Shown piece after piece: positions 32,200-43,300 of a DNA stretch of 64,000 nucleotides. This DNA comes from Oegoconia quadripuncta. Its lineage: Eukaryota > Arthropoda > Insecta > Lepidoptera > Autostichidae. Made by a program: the position numbers and the translations under genes. Below the pieces are notes generated by a model. The model was not told where the DNA came from, ran no database searches, and saw nothing but the letters and a program-made list of their open reading frames with translations. How positions within the stretch are numbered: the first letter of the stretch is position 1; every line of letters begins with the position of its first letter. The stretch covers positions 14,199,124 through 14,263,123 of the forward strand of contig OX438741.1 of assembly GCA_949316235.1 (NCBI GenBank), given 5' to 3'.

Positions 32200-32943
32200 G
32201 ATACCTGCTCAATCAGATGATTGAGCTTGAAATGTTGTATTATTACATAACTTTGGGGACAATGCAATGTTATGGTACCTTCAACATAAACTAGATAATT
32301 ATGGAGCGGGGATGTGGGGAGTGGAACTCCCTATGGTGAGATGAGATAGTTGAATTTGCGTTAGTTTGTTTTGTGGCCATAAGCACTTTCCATTACACAT
32401 TATAACGAAGGTCTGGAGATGGAGCCAGAAGAATGCCACTAGAACACTCCTTGATGGTCTTTTGTTATTTGTTTTTCTACTAGAATAATAATTACTATGG
32501 AGTTATTTTAAAAGTGTTTTTTTTAATGCAGAACTTATTAAATTTCTATCTACCATCTCATCTAAGTCTTGTTGAGTTCCATCTGCTTGAGATGAGATAG
32601 CCAGTCCCTAAAATAACATCATGAAGGAAGGTAACACCCAGCTAGAAAGACACCTACCGCGCCTAGTCAATATGAAATACAAAATCCAGTTACCAGGCTA
32701 TCATGGCTTAGAAGCGATGCATGACTCATGTTAATTATTTCATATATTCTCGCTATGTGTTTGTGTAATACTGTGAGAATGTCGGTTGCTATGTCAGTAG
32801 GTATATGTTGTAGGTAAAAAAGGTAATAATATACATAGTTTACATTATATTTACTTGATATTTGTTTTGATATTTCATTGGTCATGACAAAATACAAAAA
32901 AATATGTCTTATTCTTAAATATATATATAAATATGTCTTATTT
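32200..32943. other. No gene seen
   Basis: Contains GAGATGAGATAGCCAGTCCC (32590), echoing the SINE-C body. No exon supported. Confidence 0.45.
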
Positions 32944-33210
32944 GACGACCTATTTGGTGTAGTCGTTAGCAACTCTGACCACTATACCAAAAGGTTGCGG
33001 GTTCGAATCCCGCTAGGGGCATAGGTTTGTGTGATGAATACGGACATGTGTACCCGAGTTATGGATGTTTTCATATATAATAAGTATTTATTTACAAAAA
33101 AAATGTATGTATGTAGTATATCAACCATCTGGTACCCACAACACAAGCCTACTTGCTTACTGTGGAACTAGATGCCGCTGTGTGTATGTCTAAGGATTTT
33201 TATTTATTCA
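32944..33210 (+). repeat. SINE-A, full length
   Basis: GACGACCTATTTGGTGTAGT, CGTTAGCAACTCTGACCAC, GGTTGCGGGTTCGAATCCC and complete body. Confidence 0.92.
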
Positions 33211-33394
33211 ATTCAATGAATAATTTGTTCAATAATTAGGTATATTTTATTAATTGAATCCAATGTGTTACGGGAATAACTCAATATTCACTTCACAGTC
33301 TTAGAAATGTAAATATCTTACATAATGGATTGACCAATTATGTCAATTTTTAATTTAATAACATCAAACACATCTAAAATTCCATTTGTCTCAT

Positions 33395-33595
33395 GACCAA
33401 CCCTCAGGTTCCAGCAGAACACCAGTGTTTTGCCCACCTCGGGCAAATCCATACACTGAGCTGTAGCCTTTTTGTGTACTGCGGCACATGCTTGTGTTAT
33501 ATTGTTTTAGTTGTATTTTTTCATTTGTAAAGATTGTTATGTGTGTGTACATAGATGCAAATAAATGCTTATCTATCTATCTATCTTATTAAGGA
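33395..33595 (+). mobile_element. LINE 3'UTR with (TATC)n tail
   Basis: GGGCAAATCCATACACTGAG, CTGTAGCCTTTTTGTGTAC, GCAAATAAATGCTTATCTA and TCTATCTATC. A relative with the same tail type is at 45.94-46.34 kb. Confidence 0.6.
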
Positions 33596-33678
33596 AGATG
33601 TGCAATAAGTAAAATACTAGGACATTATGAAGTAGGTACTACAAGAAGATTGGAAGAATTGGTGGACAGACTAAAACA

Positions 33679-33964
33679 TTTTTTTTATCCACAACGGGTT
33701 AGCACTTGACCTCAATCACACCTGATGTTAAGTGAAGATAAGGCCGAAGGTGGTTGCGTACTGACCCGGAAACCCCATCTTATTTGGGGGACTGGCTATC
33801 TTATCCCTGACAACCGGAACACAACAATGCTATTAGCGGCAGATTTAGATAAGATGGTGCTAGCTAGCCAGACGGGCATTTAATATGCCCTACCACCAAC
33901 CAAACCGAGTACTAAATATGTACCCCGCTGGGGATCGAACCCGCGACCTTCGAAACGTAAACCA
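33679..33964 (-). repeat. SINE-C, 5'-truncated head
   Basis: Plus strand ATCCACAACGGGTTAGCAC through GGGGATCGAACCCGCGACC and ends at CGTAAACC, lacking the first 30 bases of the head. Confidence 0.85.
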
Positions 33965-34189
33965 CGAAACTGGTGCATAGTAACTAATATAAAAATTTGC
34001 GGAGATAGAGAACCACAAGGGGATCAGCCATCCATCTGAAGACTACAGACTTCCCACCTTCAATATCAATAGGTAAAAACCCTGTAAAATTTCCACCAGT
34101 GACTATGCAAATGATTGTAAACTCTAAATGCATAGACAAACAACTCACCTACTTGTATAGAATTAACCAACTTAGGTTGGTACGTTTTA

Positions 34190-34348
34190 AGTAGGTAAGC
34201 CTCCCCTTGTGAGGTGAGGCGGGGCGTGGGGGGACCTGGACCCGCTTATGCGTTCCCAGGTCCTTCCTACTGCCGAGGAAGGTCGCCGGGGGGTTGGCGG
34301 GTTGAACGCGTAAATGCGTTTCCCGTCGACAAAAAATAGAAAAAAAAA
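34190..34348 (+). mobile_element. R1-clade-like LINE 3' tail
   Basis: GGACCTGGACCCGCTTATGC, CCTACTGCCGAGGAAGGTCG and GCGTAAATGCGTTTCCCGTC precede an A-rich tail. GCGTAAATGCGTTT is shared with the 51.64-52.23 kb copy. Confidence 0.65.
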
Positions 34349-35380
34349 GGTATTGTGCCTGAAAAATCCAAATAGCAATTGTTGCTGGCAACATTGAATT
34401 TAAAATATATGTGTTTTTATATGGCAAGAATGAGGCTCTGTTTGCTCTGTAGCGCTCTCGCGAATGTACACGCCCTCCGTTACAGTGTCAACTAACTTTA
34501 ATAAAGTGTAAAATAAAGGACTTATAGAAATTATACTTGGACGTTTATTGTGACCAGCCCTGGCAAAAATTAACCGTGCCAATAATGGTATGTCCGTCGA
34601 CGAATGGCGTCGATTTGGAATAATGTGTCGAAATCAAATACCCAATATCTACGCTAGTGCATCAACAGATAACTTTACTGGACACACACATGCATACATA
34701 CTTATCAGGTCCACTGTTGGGCACACACATTCATAAATCCAATCATACTTCCTCACGCATGATGACGGATACCTCTTGTAAGTACACCCTATGTATACAC
34801 TGTCAGCCATAACATAGTTTTCAATGTACACCTGATGGATATTTGTGAACGCAACCATATTTAGAAACTGACATCAACGCACATCTGTCAACACAAGTAT
34901 TTTCCTACCCACTTCTCCTACCTTAGCCCGTGACAGTTATAGTGTTACGTCGACAACCTTCGTGCCCGGCGGTCAAGCTCGCGCTACAGCTCCCGTCCCG
35001 AGGCGAAATTCGGCATCTCAGCGTCTTCTAGAGACCACCTTCTATTTCATCTTCATCCGCAACCGCGACATCTACGCGCGCGTTCCGTGCATATCAATTC
35101 TACACCAACCTGAAGACTGAAGACTACGCCGTTAAGAACCAGCGTCCAAGAAGTATACTAGGCAGGTCAGTCACAGGCTTTTCATTTTCCTATCACCTTT
35201 CCCTAACAACACCAATTAAATTTATTATTAAATTTATTAAATTTACGCAATTTAAATCATTATAGTGATTTAGCTAAATTCCAAATTGTCTTTATTTCCT
35301 CTTTGTACTATACGGTACACCCGAAAATAACGAGTGTAAAGATATTAATTACTTAGTAAATCAAAGATTTTCAGCTGTTT
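34349..35380. other. No gene identified; GC-rich island at 34.93-35.17 kb
   Basis: 34930-35170 (CCCGGCGGTCAAGCTCGCG, CTCCCGTCCCGAGGCGAAA, TCCGCAACCGCGACATCTAC, CTACGCGCGCGTTCCG) is far more GC-rich than its flanks and ends in AGAAGTATACTAGGCAGGTC. It might be part of an LTR element or a 5' untranslated exon. I could not decide. Confidence 0.35.
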
Positions 35381-35384
35381 ATTA

Positions 35385-35790
35385 GCGTCGTATTAGTCGT
35401 AATAGCTTTTTGAAGTGCGTTGCTCCCGTACAAGGTGTGGCTTCGGATGCTCGCTGCAGCCTGTGGCGGCAAAGATACTCTCTTGCGTCGTTCTTCCCGC
35501 TCAAGGAGTCTCTTCCTCCTGGACACGATTTGCCATGGCCAACATGGAAATCATTAAATCGGCTTCAAACTCAGGTTGGCCGCAGCAAAGATAATCTGTG
35601 CAGGTGGGGCTTCTCCGATGGCGGGAGTGATCGATGCGAGTGCGGAGTCTCCCCGCAGACAATGGATCACGTATTGTCTTGCCCCGCGTGTCCTGACAGC
35701 TGCACCTTTGACGACCTCCTTAACGCCACATACAGTGCTGTTAGAGTTGCTAAGTTTTGGTCCAATAAAGTTTGAAACTTGCCTCGATAC
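35385..35790 (+). mobile_element. LINE reverse-transcriptase C-terminal fragment (zinc-knuckle-like end)
   Basis: Frame at 35410-35775 reads GHDLPWPTWKSLNRLQTQVG, RSKDNLCRWGFSDGGSDRC, ECGVSPQTMDHVLSCPACPD, then TFDDLLNATYSAVRVAKFWS and NKV, stop. The CxCG..QTM.H...CP motif and final helix are typical of the end of jockey-like ORF2 proteins. It is a 5'-truncated copy; antisense ORFs are shadows. Confidence 0.8.
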
Positions 35791-35904
35791 GAAAAGAAGA
35801 AGAAGCTGTTTATTCAATAATTGATTGATGGACAATTATTAAGGCACAGATTAATAATGTGTTCAGTTGAAATCGCTTCAGTCTCTGGTCTGAGGCAATA
35901 AATT

Positions 35905-36065
35905 ATACCGGATGAGTTTATTTTCCGTGAGGAAAAAAATAGGGCATATTAGGTAAGTGAAATAGAAGTTATTGGCATAGTTTTTTTTTCTTTTTCAAAA
36001 CCATAATCGAATAAAGCAATAATTGTGTTAGTTGACGGTCGCGTTTATAGCCTATTCCATATAAA
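35905..36065 (+). mobile_element. Undisturbed copy of the TACCGGATGAGTTTA element
   Basis: TACCGGATGAGTTTA, AGGGCATATTAGGTAAGTGA, AATAGAAGTTATTGGCATAG and GACGGTCGCGTTTATAGCC run without break, whereas the locus at 28.93-30.37 kb is cut at AGGTAAGT. Confidence 0.6.
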
Positions 36066-36192
36066 ATAAGTATTTAAAAACCAAAAAAACGATTTTTTTA
36101 CCAACTTGTCTGTACCCTCCTTTTTGAGGCTGTCGGGTAAAAATTTTAAATAAAACAAAACTACTCAAATTATAATCAATCCAAAATACACA

Positions 36193-36523
36193 TTTTTTTT
36201 TATGCACGACGGGTTCTTACTTGATCTCAATCACACCTGATGTTAAGTGAAGTTGAGGTCGAAGGTGGAAGCGTACTGACCCGGAAACCCCAACACATTT
36301 GGGGGATTGGCTATCTTATCTCTGACAACCGGAACACAACAATGCTATTAACATTGCTGTTTGGCGGCAGATTTAGATAAGATGGTGGTAGCTATCCAGG
36401 CGGACATTAAAAATGCCCTACCATCAAACAAACCGAGTACTTAAACATGTACCCCGCTGGGGATCGAACCCGCGACCTCCGAGTCGTAAACTCAATGTTG
36501 TTTACATTGAGCCACGGAGGCGG
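36193..36523 (-). repeat. SINE-C, full length
   Basis: Minus strand CCGCCTCCGTGGCTCAATGT, GGTTCGATCCCC, body and GTCGTGCATAAAAAAAAA tail. Confidence 0.9.
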
Positions 36524-36560
36524 ATCCTCCTACATATAGCTAGATGCATTTAGTTACAAA

Positions 36561-36709
36561 AGATAAATATCCTTAGACATACATACAGCGGTATGTAGTT
36601 CCACAGTAAGCATATAGGCTTGTGTTGTGGATACTAGATGATTGATATACTACATAAACACATTTTTTTTGTAAATAAATACTTATTATAAAAGAAAACA
36701 TCCATAAAT
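36561..36709 (-). repeat. SINE-A 3' half
   Basis: Plus strand ATATCCTTAGACATACATAC, AGGCTTGTGTTGTGGATAC and GAAAACATCCATAAATAAA; head missing. A decayed SINE-C head (GTACCCCGCTGAGAATCGA) follows at 36750-36815. Confidence 0.75.
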
Positions 36710-37012
36710 AAATTTTTTCTTGGTAGGAGATTGATAAGAGTACTGACATGTACCCCGCTGAGAATCGAATCCTTGACTTCGTTTTTGGAAACTTATGTAA
36801 ACAACTTTTGTTGGTTATAGCCTTTTATATCCTAAAAGTTAAATTTTATTAATTGTCTGTACTTAACCAAGTTTTAATGGGTCTTTTCGATTCAGATATA
36901 ATTATATTAATCGAACTTAAATGTTCCAGTACAACGGTCCGTTCTCTTTTTTAAATCAAATTATACCGGATATTTCCGGTTATATAATGGCGGTGTTGTT
37001 ATGAGGTTATTT

Positions 37013-37090
37013 AGGCCCGTATTAATAAAGCAATCTCAATACAAGTCTTGAGGCCGTATAACCCAAGATATCTATAACATAGATATGGAA
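37013..37090. mobile_element. GGCCCGTATTAATAAA MITE, end fragment
   Basis: AGGCCCGTATTAATAAAGCA, CTCAATACAAGTCTTGAGG and CCGTATAACCCAAGAT match the first 65 bases of the intact copy 150 bp downstream. Confidence 0.65.
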
Positions 37091-37234
37091 GAGTGAGGTT
37101 TTCTGATACAGGTATTGCTATACTTACTAGGAGATCTTAACTGAAAATAAATAATTTTGAATTTTGAATTTTTGAATCTTAAATAAAGAGACTAATTCGG
37201 CATACATTGAAGTAATGATATTTGATTAACAGAA

Positions 37235-37531
37235 CTAAGGCCCGTATTAATAAACCTCTCTCAATATAAGTCTTGAGGCTGTATCACCCGAGATGCGTCT
37301 TAAGAAGTTGACGCTATCCCAAGCTCTGTGCTAATATATAAATCAATCTTGAGGTCTACTCAGCTAAGATCACTTCTCAAGTATTCCCCTCAGCGGCGAA
37401 AGAATAGATATAGTAGATGATAGTCTTGAGAATCGTTTATAGAATACATGAAACTCCGCGCACCTCTCGAGTGAGTACTGCTTGAGTACTGTTGTCAATC
37501 TTGAGAATGGTTTTATTAATACGGGCCTTAG
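37235..37531. mobile_element. Intact 297-bp MITE with 20-bp terminal inverted repeats
   Basis: Both ends read CTAAGGCCCGTATTAATAAA inward, without mismatch. Internal CTTGAG/CTCAAG words are arranged repeatedly. No coding capacity. Partial relatives: 20.84-21.48, 37.01 and 39.35-39.48 kb. The minus-strand ORF across it is chance. Confidence 0.85.
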
Positions 37532-37828
37532 ACCTGTTGAAGCATTTGTGGAGCAGCAGAAGAAGCAGACAGAAGCAGAAAGAAAATATTTATTTGTCCC
37601 AATAAAATACACAAAATAACAAAGTAAAACTTATAATTAAAGTTTCATGTTTCAAGCACTTCTTCTTGTATTAATATCTTTGTATTTTTCATTTGACGGG
37701 GGCCATATTGGATTTTTGACCATTGAAATGTATCCAAAGACACTTCGGGGACCAAGGAGAATCCAACGACACGTATCTCGTAATCAGTTAAGCCGTTTAG
37801 GCCACAAGAGGTAATTTGTATAAATTTA

Positions 37829-38156
37829 ACCGCCTCCGTGGCTCAATGTAAACAACATTGGGTTTACGATTCGGAGGTCGCGGGTTCGATCCCCAGCGGG
37901 GTACATGTTTAAGTACTCGGTTTGGTTGGTGGTAGGGCAAATGTCCGCCTGGCTAGCTACCACCATCTTATCCAAATCTGCCGCCAAGCAGCAATGTTAA
38001 TAGCATTGTTGTGTTCCGGTTGTCAGAGATAAGATAGCCAGTCCCCCAAATGTGTTGGGGTTTCCGGGTCAGTACGCTTCCACCTTCGACCTCATCTTCA
38101 CTTAACATCAGGTGTGATTGAGGCCAAGTACGAACCCGTCGTGCATAAAAAAAAAA
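37829..38156 (+). repeat. SINE-C, full length
   Basis: ACCGCCTCCGTGGCTCAATG, intact B box, full body and a 10-A tail. Confidence 0.9.
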
Positions 38157-38395
38157 GACGACCAAGACCCGCAAACTCCCCTATATATTTCAAGAGCGAC
38201 CAATTACACGCGGCCTGATCTAGCAACCGCGTCTTTTATTAGGTTGACCACCGCCTGGTCTCCACTCAAGAACTATGCACCACCGGCCAACAGTTCTTTG
38301 AGCTATGTGCCCTGCCTATTGCCACTTCAAGTTCCTATAATTCGTCCTGTGGCGGTGCGTTAAATGCCTGTTCGTACGTCACTATACTTTACCAT
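38157..38395 (+). repeat. Fragment of the ACATAGGCCTC-type repeat
   Basis: CGGCCTGATCTAGCAACCGC, CTTTGAGCTATGTGCCCTGC and CCACTTCAAGTTCC align with 27.02-27.13 kb (CGAGTTATGTGCATGCCC, CGCTTCAAATTGC). The ORF spanning SINE end and repeat is chance. Confidence 0.5.
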
Positions 38396-38785
38396 AAAAA
38401 AACTAATACGCTTCTTATATAGATAAGTAATATAATAAACATAAATAAACAGTTTAAAGAGTTATAACAATAAAAATAACGCAATAGCAATTAACGTTAC
38501 TAACTATTGCGTAATCACAGGTACCAGGCTCGCATAAGACGTAAGCAATGCTCGTTCAGTAATACTGTCATACATTATGACAGTTTTAATTAATAGATCT
38601 AGGATTAGTAAAGTCGGAAGTCGTGGCGCAGTTGCATACGTTTTTCGCTTTCGATTAGTGAAGTTAAGCAATCTCTGGCGTAGTCAGTCCAAGGGTGGGT
38701 CCAGCAATCAAGTCAAGGGTCCCAGTCAATCGTACTATTTTTTAAACTTAGAAACATTAACTTTTAAAATAAGAAAATTGCATAC

Positions 38786-38905
38786 AGTGGAGATGAGAAT
38801 ATTGAGATGGATGAGTGGAGTGACGAGGAGGGATGAAATGCATGTTACTAAGAGAGTGATTAATATGGATATCGATTTATTCGACGACGACGGAAAAGAT
38901 GGATG
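38786..38905 (+). mobile_element. RTE-like LINE remnant
   Basis: VEMRILRWMSGVTRRDEMHV then TKRVINMDID corresponds to the RTE C-terminal tail. It is fused to a SINE-C body fragment. Confidence 0.6.
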
Positions 38906-38908
38906 GAT

Positions 38909-39019
38909 TGTCAGAGATAAGATAGCCAGTCCCCCAAATGTGTTGGGGTTTCCGGGTCAGTACGCTTCCACCTTCGACCTCATCTTCACTTAACATCAGG
39001 TGTGATTGAAGTCAAGTAA
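38909..39019 (+). repeat. SINE-C 3' half
   Basis: TGTCAGAGATAAGATAGCCA through CAGGTGTGATTGAAGTCAAG. Confidence 0.85.
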
Positions 39020-39039
39020 AAAGTCAAGCAAACTCGCCT

Positions 39040-39300
39040 GTCTCTCAGTTTTTTACAGGATGCATTTCGGGGAGTGTGCGTTGGAATTACATAATGTTAT
39101 ATAGTTAATATACCGAACATTCGCACTAAGAAGTTCGACTCTTCATTTATCATCATAACAGCCAAGGCATGGAACTGCCTTCCGGCGTCACTCTTTCCTG
39201 AATCCTACAACAGTGGGATATTCAAGACCAGAGTGAAATAGGCATTTACTGGGATCGCGTGCTTCATCTTTGACCACATCGTCACTTTTCATCAAGTGAG
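39040..39300 (+). mobile_element. LINE reverse-transcriptase 3' fragment
   Basis: FFTGCISGSVRWNY-like start, then the frame FIITAKAWNCLPASLFPES and YNSGIFKTRVK, stop, with frameshifts upstream. The UTR contains CACTTTTCATCAAGTGAG. It is a plus-strand relative of 27.44-27.85 kb. Confidence 0.7.
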
Positions 39301-39349
39301 ATTGTGGTCAAACGCGAATCGAGTCAATCATAAAAAATACCTATAATGA

Positions 39350-39480
39350 ATCGATCTTGGGATTGAGATCGCGTCTCAGTCTTAATACAATTTTTTTGGA
39401 TACTGTTTCAATATGCAACAGATTCTCAGGCGGCAACTTAATGTCATCTCAATCTTGAGAACGGTTTTTTAATATGGGCT
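39350..39480. mobile_element. GGCCCGTATTAATAAA MITE, decayed end
   Basis: GAGATCGCGTCTCAGTCTTA, CTCAATCTTGAGAACGGTTT and TTTAATATGGGC match the MITE's right end. Confidence 0.55.
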
Positions 39481-39489
39481 ATTATTATT

Positions 39490-40358
39490 ATAATTAATGT
39501 CGCGTTTAGGCTGATGGCTTTACTGCCAAGCCATAATATAGAAGAATGTTTTTCGTTAAGTCATTATTATAGTTAGTACTTAATTTATATATATTGTTTT
39601 TATCTAAAAAGCCTTTTTTTTTTAATTGTTTAAACAGGTTAGTCCCTTTAATGAGAGCGACATCGCTCTGAGCGACTGACCTTTCACTTTTCTTCGTTAA
39701 CAAAATTTTAGTGCCAATTTTGTTAGTGGAAGTATTTATTTTGCTAACCTATGAAAATTAAAAATATGATTTAACGTGGTGGGCGACATGGGAGCGGATG
39801 GTACAACGGCTAGTATGACCAACCAAATCTACCTCCTCCTTCATGACTTATCATGTGTTTCTATCTGTAAAAACTTTTGCAAAAAACATCGTCCAACTAC
39901 AAAGATGATTTACTCCGCTAAGTGGCGACATCTACCGTGAAATAGATAAATGAATCTTGTTTCATGTCATAACACCTCTGCGTGTGTAGGACAAGCATAG
40001 CACAGAGTACTCTAAAACACAGTAATGGTATTATTTTGGTTGTATCATTATCATTTTCATGCTGAATTATTTACTAATGCTTGTTAAATAAAATAAAATC
40101 TATACAACTTTCGAAAACAACAATTATTTTCTATAAAATCGACATCTTGCGTCGAGTAGCCTAAAGCACAGCGAACCTTGCTTGATATTAGTTTTAATAT
40201 ATTCTCCTAGATGGCACTGCAAGAAGTTGCGTCTAATAATATTGCCCTATAATAATAGATGGCGCTGACTGGGGTCTAATTTTAGAACTCTAAAAATAGA
40301 AGTTATTTATCTAAATGCGTTATAAAGTACAAAATAACTATAAAAAATAACTATTACA
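39490..40358. other. 3' flank of the protease gene, no other gene seen
   Basis: AT-rich. Includes AGATGGCACTGCAAG and AGATGGCGCTGACTG words at 40210-40270 that echo the SINE-A end. The minus ORF at 39506-39703 lacks supporting features. Confidence 0.45.
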
Positions 40359-40364
40359 TTTATT
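40359..40364 (-). terminator. Poly(A) signal AATAAA abutting the protease stop codon
   Basis: On the minus strand the stop and signal read TGAAATAAA with no gap. A cleavage site 10-30 nt on would give a 3'UTR of only about 20-35 nt. Confidence 0.65.
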
Positions 40365-43300
40365 TCAATTCTCAGTAATGAAAGCCACTAATGTTTCAAT
40401 ACTGACGCTGCTGTCTTCTGCCCGGAAATTAGAAACTTCTTCGCTATTACTTCGTTGCAGCATAACTTCTTGAAGGGCCAGTGTTCTAAGAAGTTTTTCT
40501 GCTTCGTTGTGCTCTCCGTCGGCGCCGTCCTCCAGGATCCTCTCGTTGATTTGATTTGAAAGGTTGATTTCGTCTATTGTTTTGTCGTCTAAAGAAGTCA
40601 CGTTGAGGTTCATTTCTGACCTTCGAGTGTTCCTCCTCATGTTGAAGCCAGCTTCTTTAAGCTTCTTCTTCGCCAGCTTTATGAATGTTGGCGACTTCAA
40701 CGTCTCTCGCAGCCAATTCTTGATTTTATTCTTTTTATCCTCCACCCTCGCTTTGAACCTGGAATGGATTTTTGGAAAAGTAAGTACCTACATCATCATA
40801 ATATCAGTCACAGGATGTCCACTCTTGAACGTATGCCTTCCTCGTAGATTTCACAAGATCGTCAGTCCACGCTGCTATTGCCGGTGCGTAAAAGGAAATG
40901 TACATGGATAAATGAGATAGGTACCTACCTACATGGGCTCAATGTATACAACATTGGGTTTACGATTCGGAGGTCGCGGGTTCGATCCCCAGCGGGGTAC
41001 ATATTTAGTACTCGGTTTGGTTGGTGGTAGGGCCTTTTAAATGTCCGCCTCGCTAGCTACCACCATCAACAGCAACAACAAACAGCAATGTTAATAGCAT
41101 TGTTGTGTTCCGGTTGTCAGAAATAAGAAAGCCAGTCCCCCAAATAAGATGTGGTTTCCGAGTCAGTACGCTACCACCTTCGGCCTCATCTTCACTTAAC
41201 ATCAGGTGTGATTGAGGTCAAGTGCTAACCCGTTGTGCTTAAAAAAAAATATTGGGGACCAATCGCGCTAGAACGGAACGTTTTTGGTTTCGGTTTAGCT
41301 TTACTTTAGCTGATGTAAAAAATGGTATCGCGCCCTTTTTTGGGAACGATTATATCGTTCACGCTACCAAAGTAAAACCAAATCCAAAATGTTTAGAGCT
41401 AACCATGAGTATTAAAAAGAAACTATTTTAATTTCCGTTCAAATGATTAGCAAAAATCAATATCAAAATCATAAAAATGCTTTATTTTGTATTTGTACGA
41501 GTATTATATTTTACTCTCTGGGGATGCCTCAATACTGTTATATACTATTACAGGAGAAATAAAAGTATTTTTATTTTTATTTTTTATTTTATTTATTTTG
41601 TAGGTACACACACAGGGTACACTTAAAATAGTCAGATTTTACATTTTTTAAGCTACTGCTTGTTCAAAAGCCACTTTTCCCCTGAGAAGAACAAGCAAGA
41701 AACTCGAGAGGTAGCTCTTTTTTTAAAAAAGGTTTTTAAGTTACAAAATTATTAATTATTATTTTATATTATAATATTTCATTATTAATTGTGAAATAGC
41801 GCGATACGAAGTGTGCTGGTTTAGATTTGGTATTATCAATGCAATACAATACAAATACACTTTATTGCACAACAGATAAGAAATTACAGTTTCAGAAAAG
41901 GGGTAAGAATAGAATGTACAATTTGGTGACCTTATCACTAAAAACGATCTCTTCCAGGCAACCTTTATATCGTATTATCGTTCAAAAACTTAGCGCGATC
42001 GGCCGCCTGGTCATCATAACCCATTCAAATAAATTCTGTTGGCTTCTCTATAACAAAACAATGAAGAACTGAATATGATACAGGTTCCAGCTTAGTATAG
42101 AAGAGGTCGACAGACAAGATTTTCGCGCGTATCTATGTAGGTATTTTTTTTTTTCATTTATTTTGTTATGGAAGAGCGAGGTTTTCTAACACAAGTCTAA
42201 ATTTTTTGTTTTTTTTTTAATGGGATTTGTTCCTGCCTACTAGAGGTCCTCCCAGAAATAAAACGACGATACGAATAGAGAGCCTTTAATGCTCGCGAAA
42301 ACTCAACTTAAAAAAAATTACATTTTTACCTATCCATTCGCAAAGACAGAAACGATAACGCGATTTAAAATGGATCAGCGACATCTAGTGACAAATTTAA
42401 GAACTTAATATATATAACTCAATCAGGATTCTTTATCGTGGATCGTGACAAGTGTCAGTCTCTGTGGCATTAAGTTTGGCAAATAAATATTGGAATGGTA
42501 ATCCGAATGACACTACTCCGAAGAACGGTTCGCCGAAGAACGTTTGTCCGAAGCCGAGTACATTCCGGAGTTGGTTTTAATTAAAAATGTTGATGATTTA
42601 CAAACTCCGCAATGTACTCGGCTTTTGGTCAACCGTACTTCAGTACAGTTGCTCGGAGTAGCGGAATTCTATTTACCATTATACAAGTGAAAAATTCGTG
42701 TAATTCCTGTTTACCTACTGGTTACTGAAGTCTGCCGAAAATTGTAGGAAATCCGTACTAAATGTTTTTTTTTTTTTATATGAGAGGGCGGCAAACGAGC
42801 ATGTGGGTCACCTGATGGAAAGCGATCACCGCCGTCCATGCACACCCGCAACACCAAAAGGGTCACAGATGCGTTGCCGGCCTTTGAGTAAGGTGTAGGC
42901 TCGTTTCTTGAATTTTCCAATGTCCACTCCAGAATACGTTGGGCAGCCTGAGCGATGCTCAGGGAGGGATTCTCCAGCACTAATAGTGCTGGTACCCTCC
43001 TGGGGTACTAACTCTTTAAATACCGCTACCATTCTGGAGAGAGACTGGGAGATTGGGCCTCCGGCGCCCTCGCTCACCGGACGAAGCGCAGTGGCAAAAT
43101 GCCACTACTCAGACGTCGGTCTTCTGCGAGAGAATGTAGTTTCAGAATGGTTTACTTTGAATGGGTAATCGAAATTTTTTTGAATGAACTCGACTATGGT
43201 TCCTTGGGCAAAGTTGTTCGTAATCAAGAGTGACGTCACCAGTGAATGGGAATTATACGAATTGAAATTTTTTTTACCCTGTATACCCAAAAAGAAGCCT

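Noticed and set aside
38577..38993. 138-aa plus-strand ORF
   Set aside because: It joins unique sequence, an RTE remnant and a SINE-C fragment by chance.
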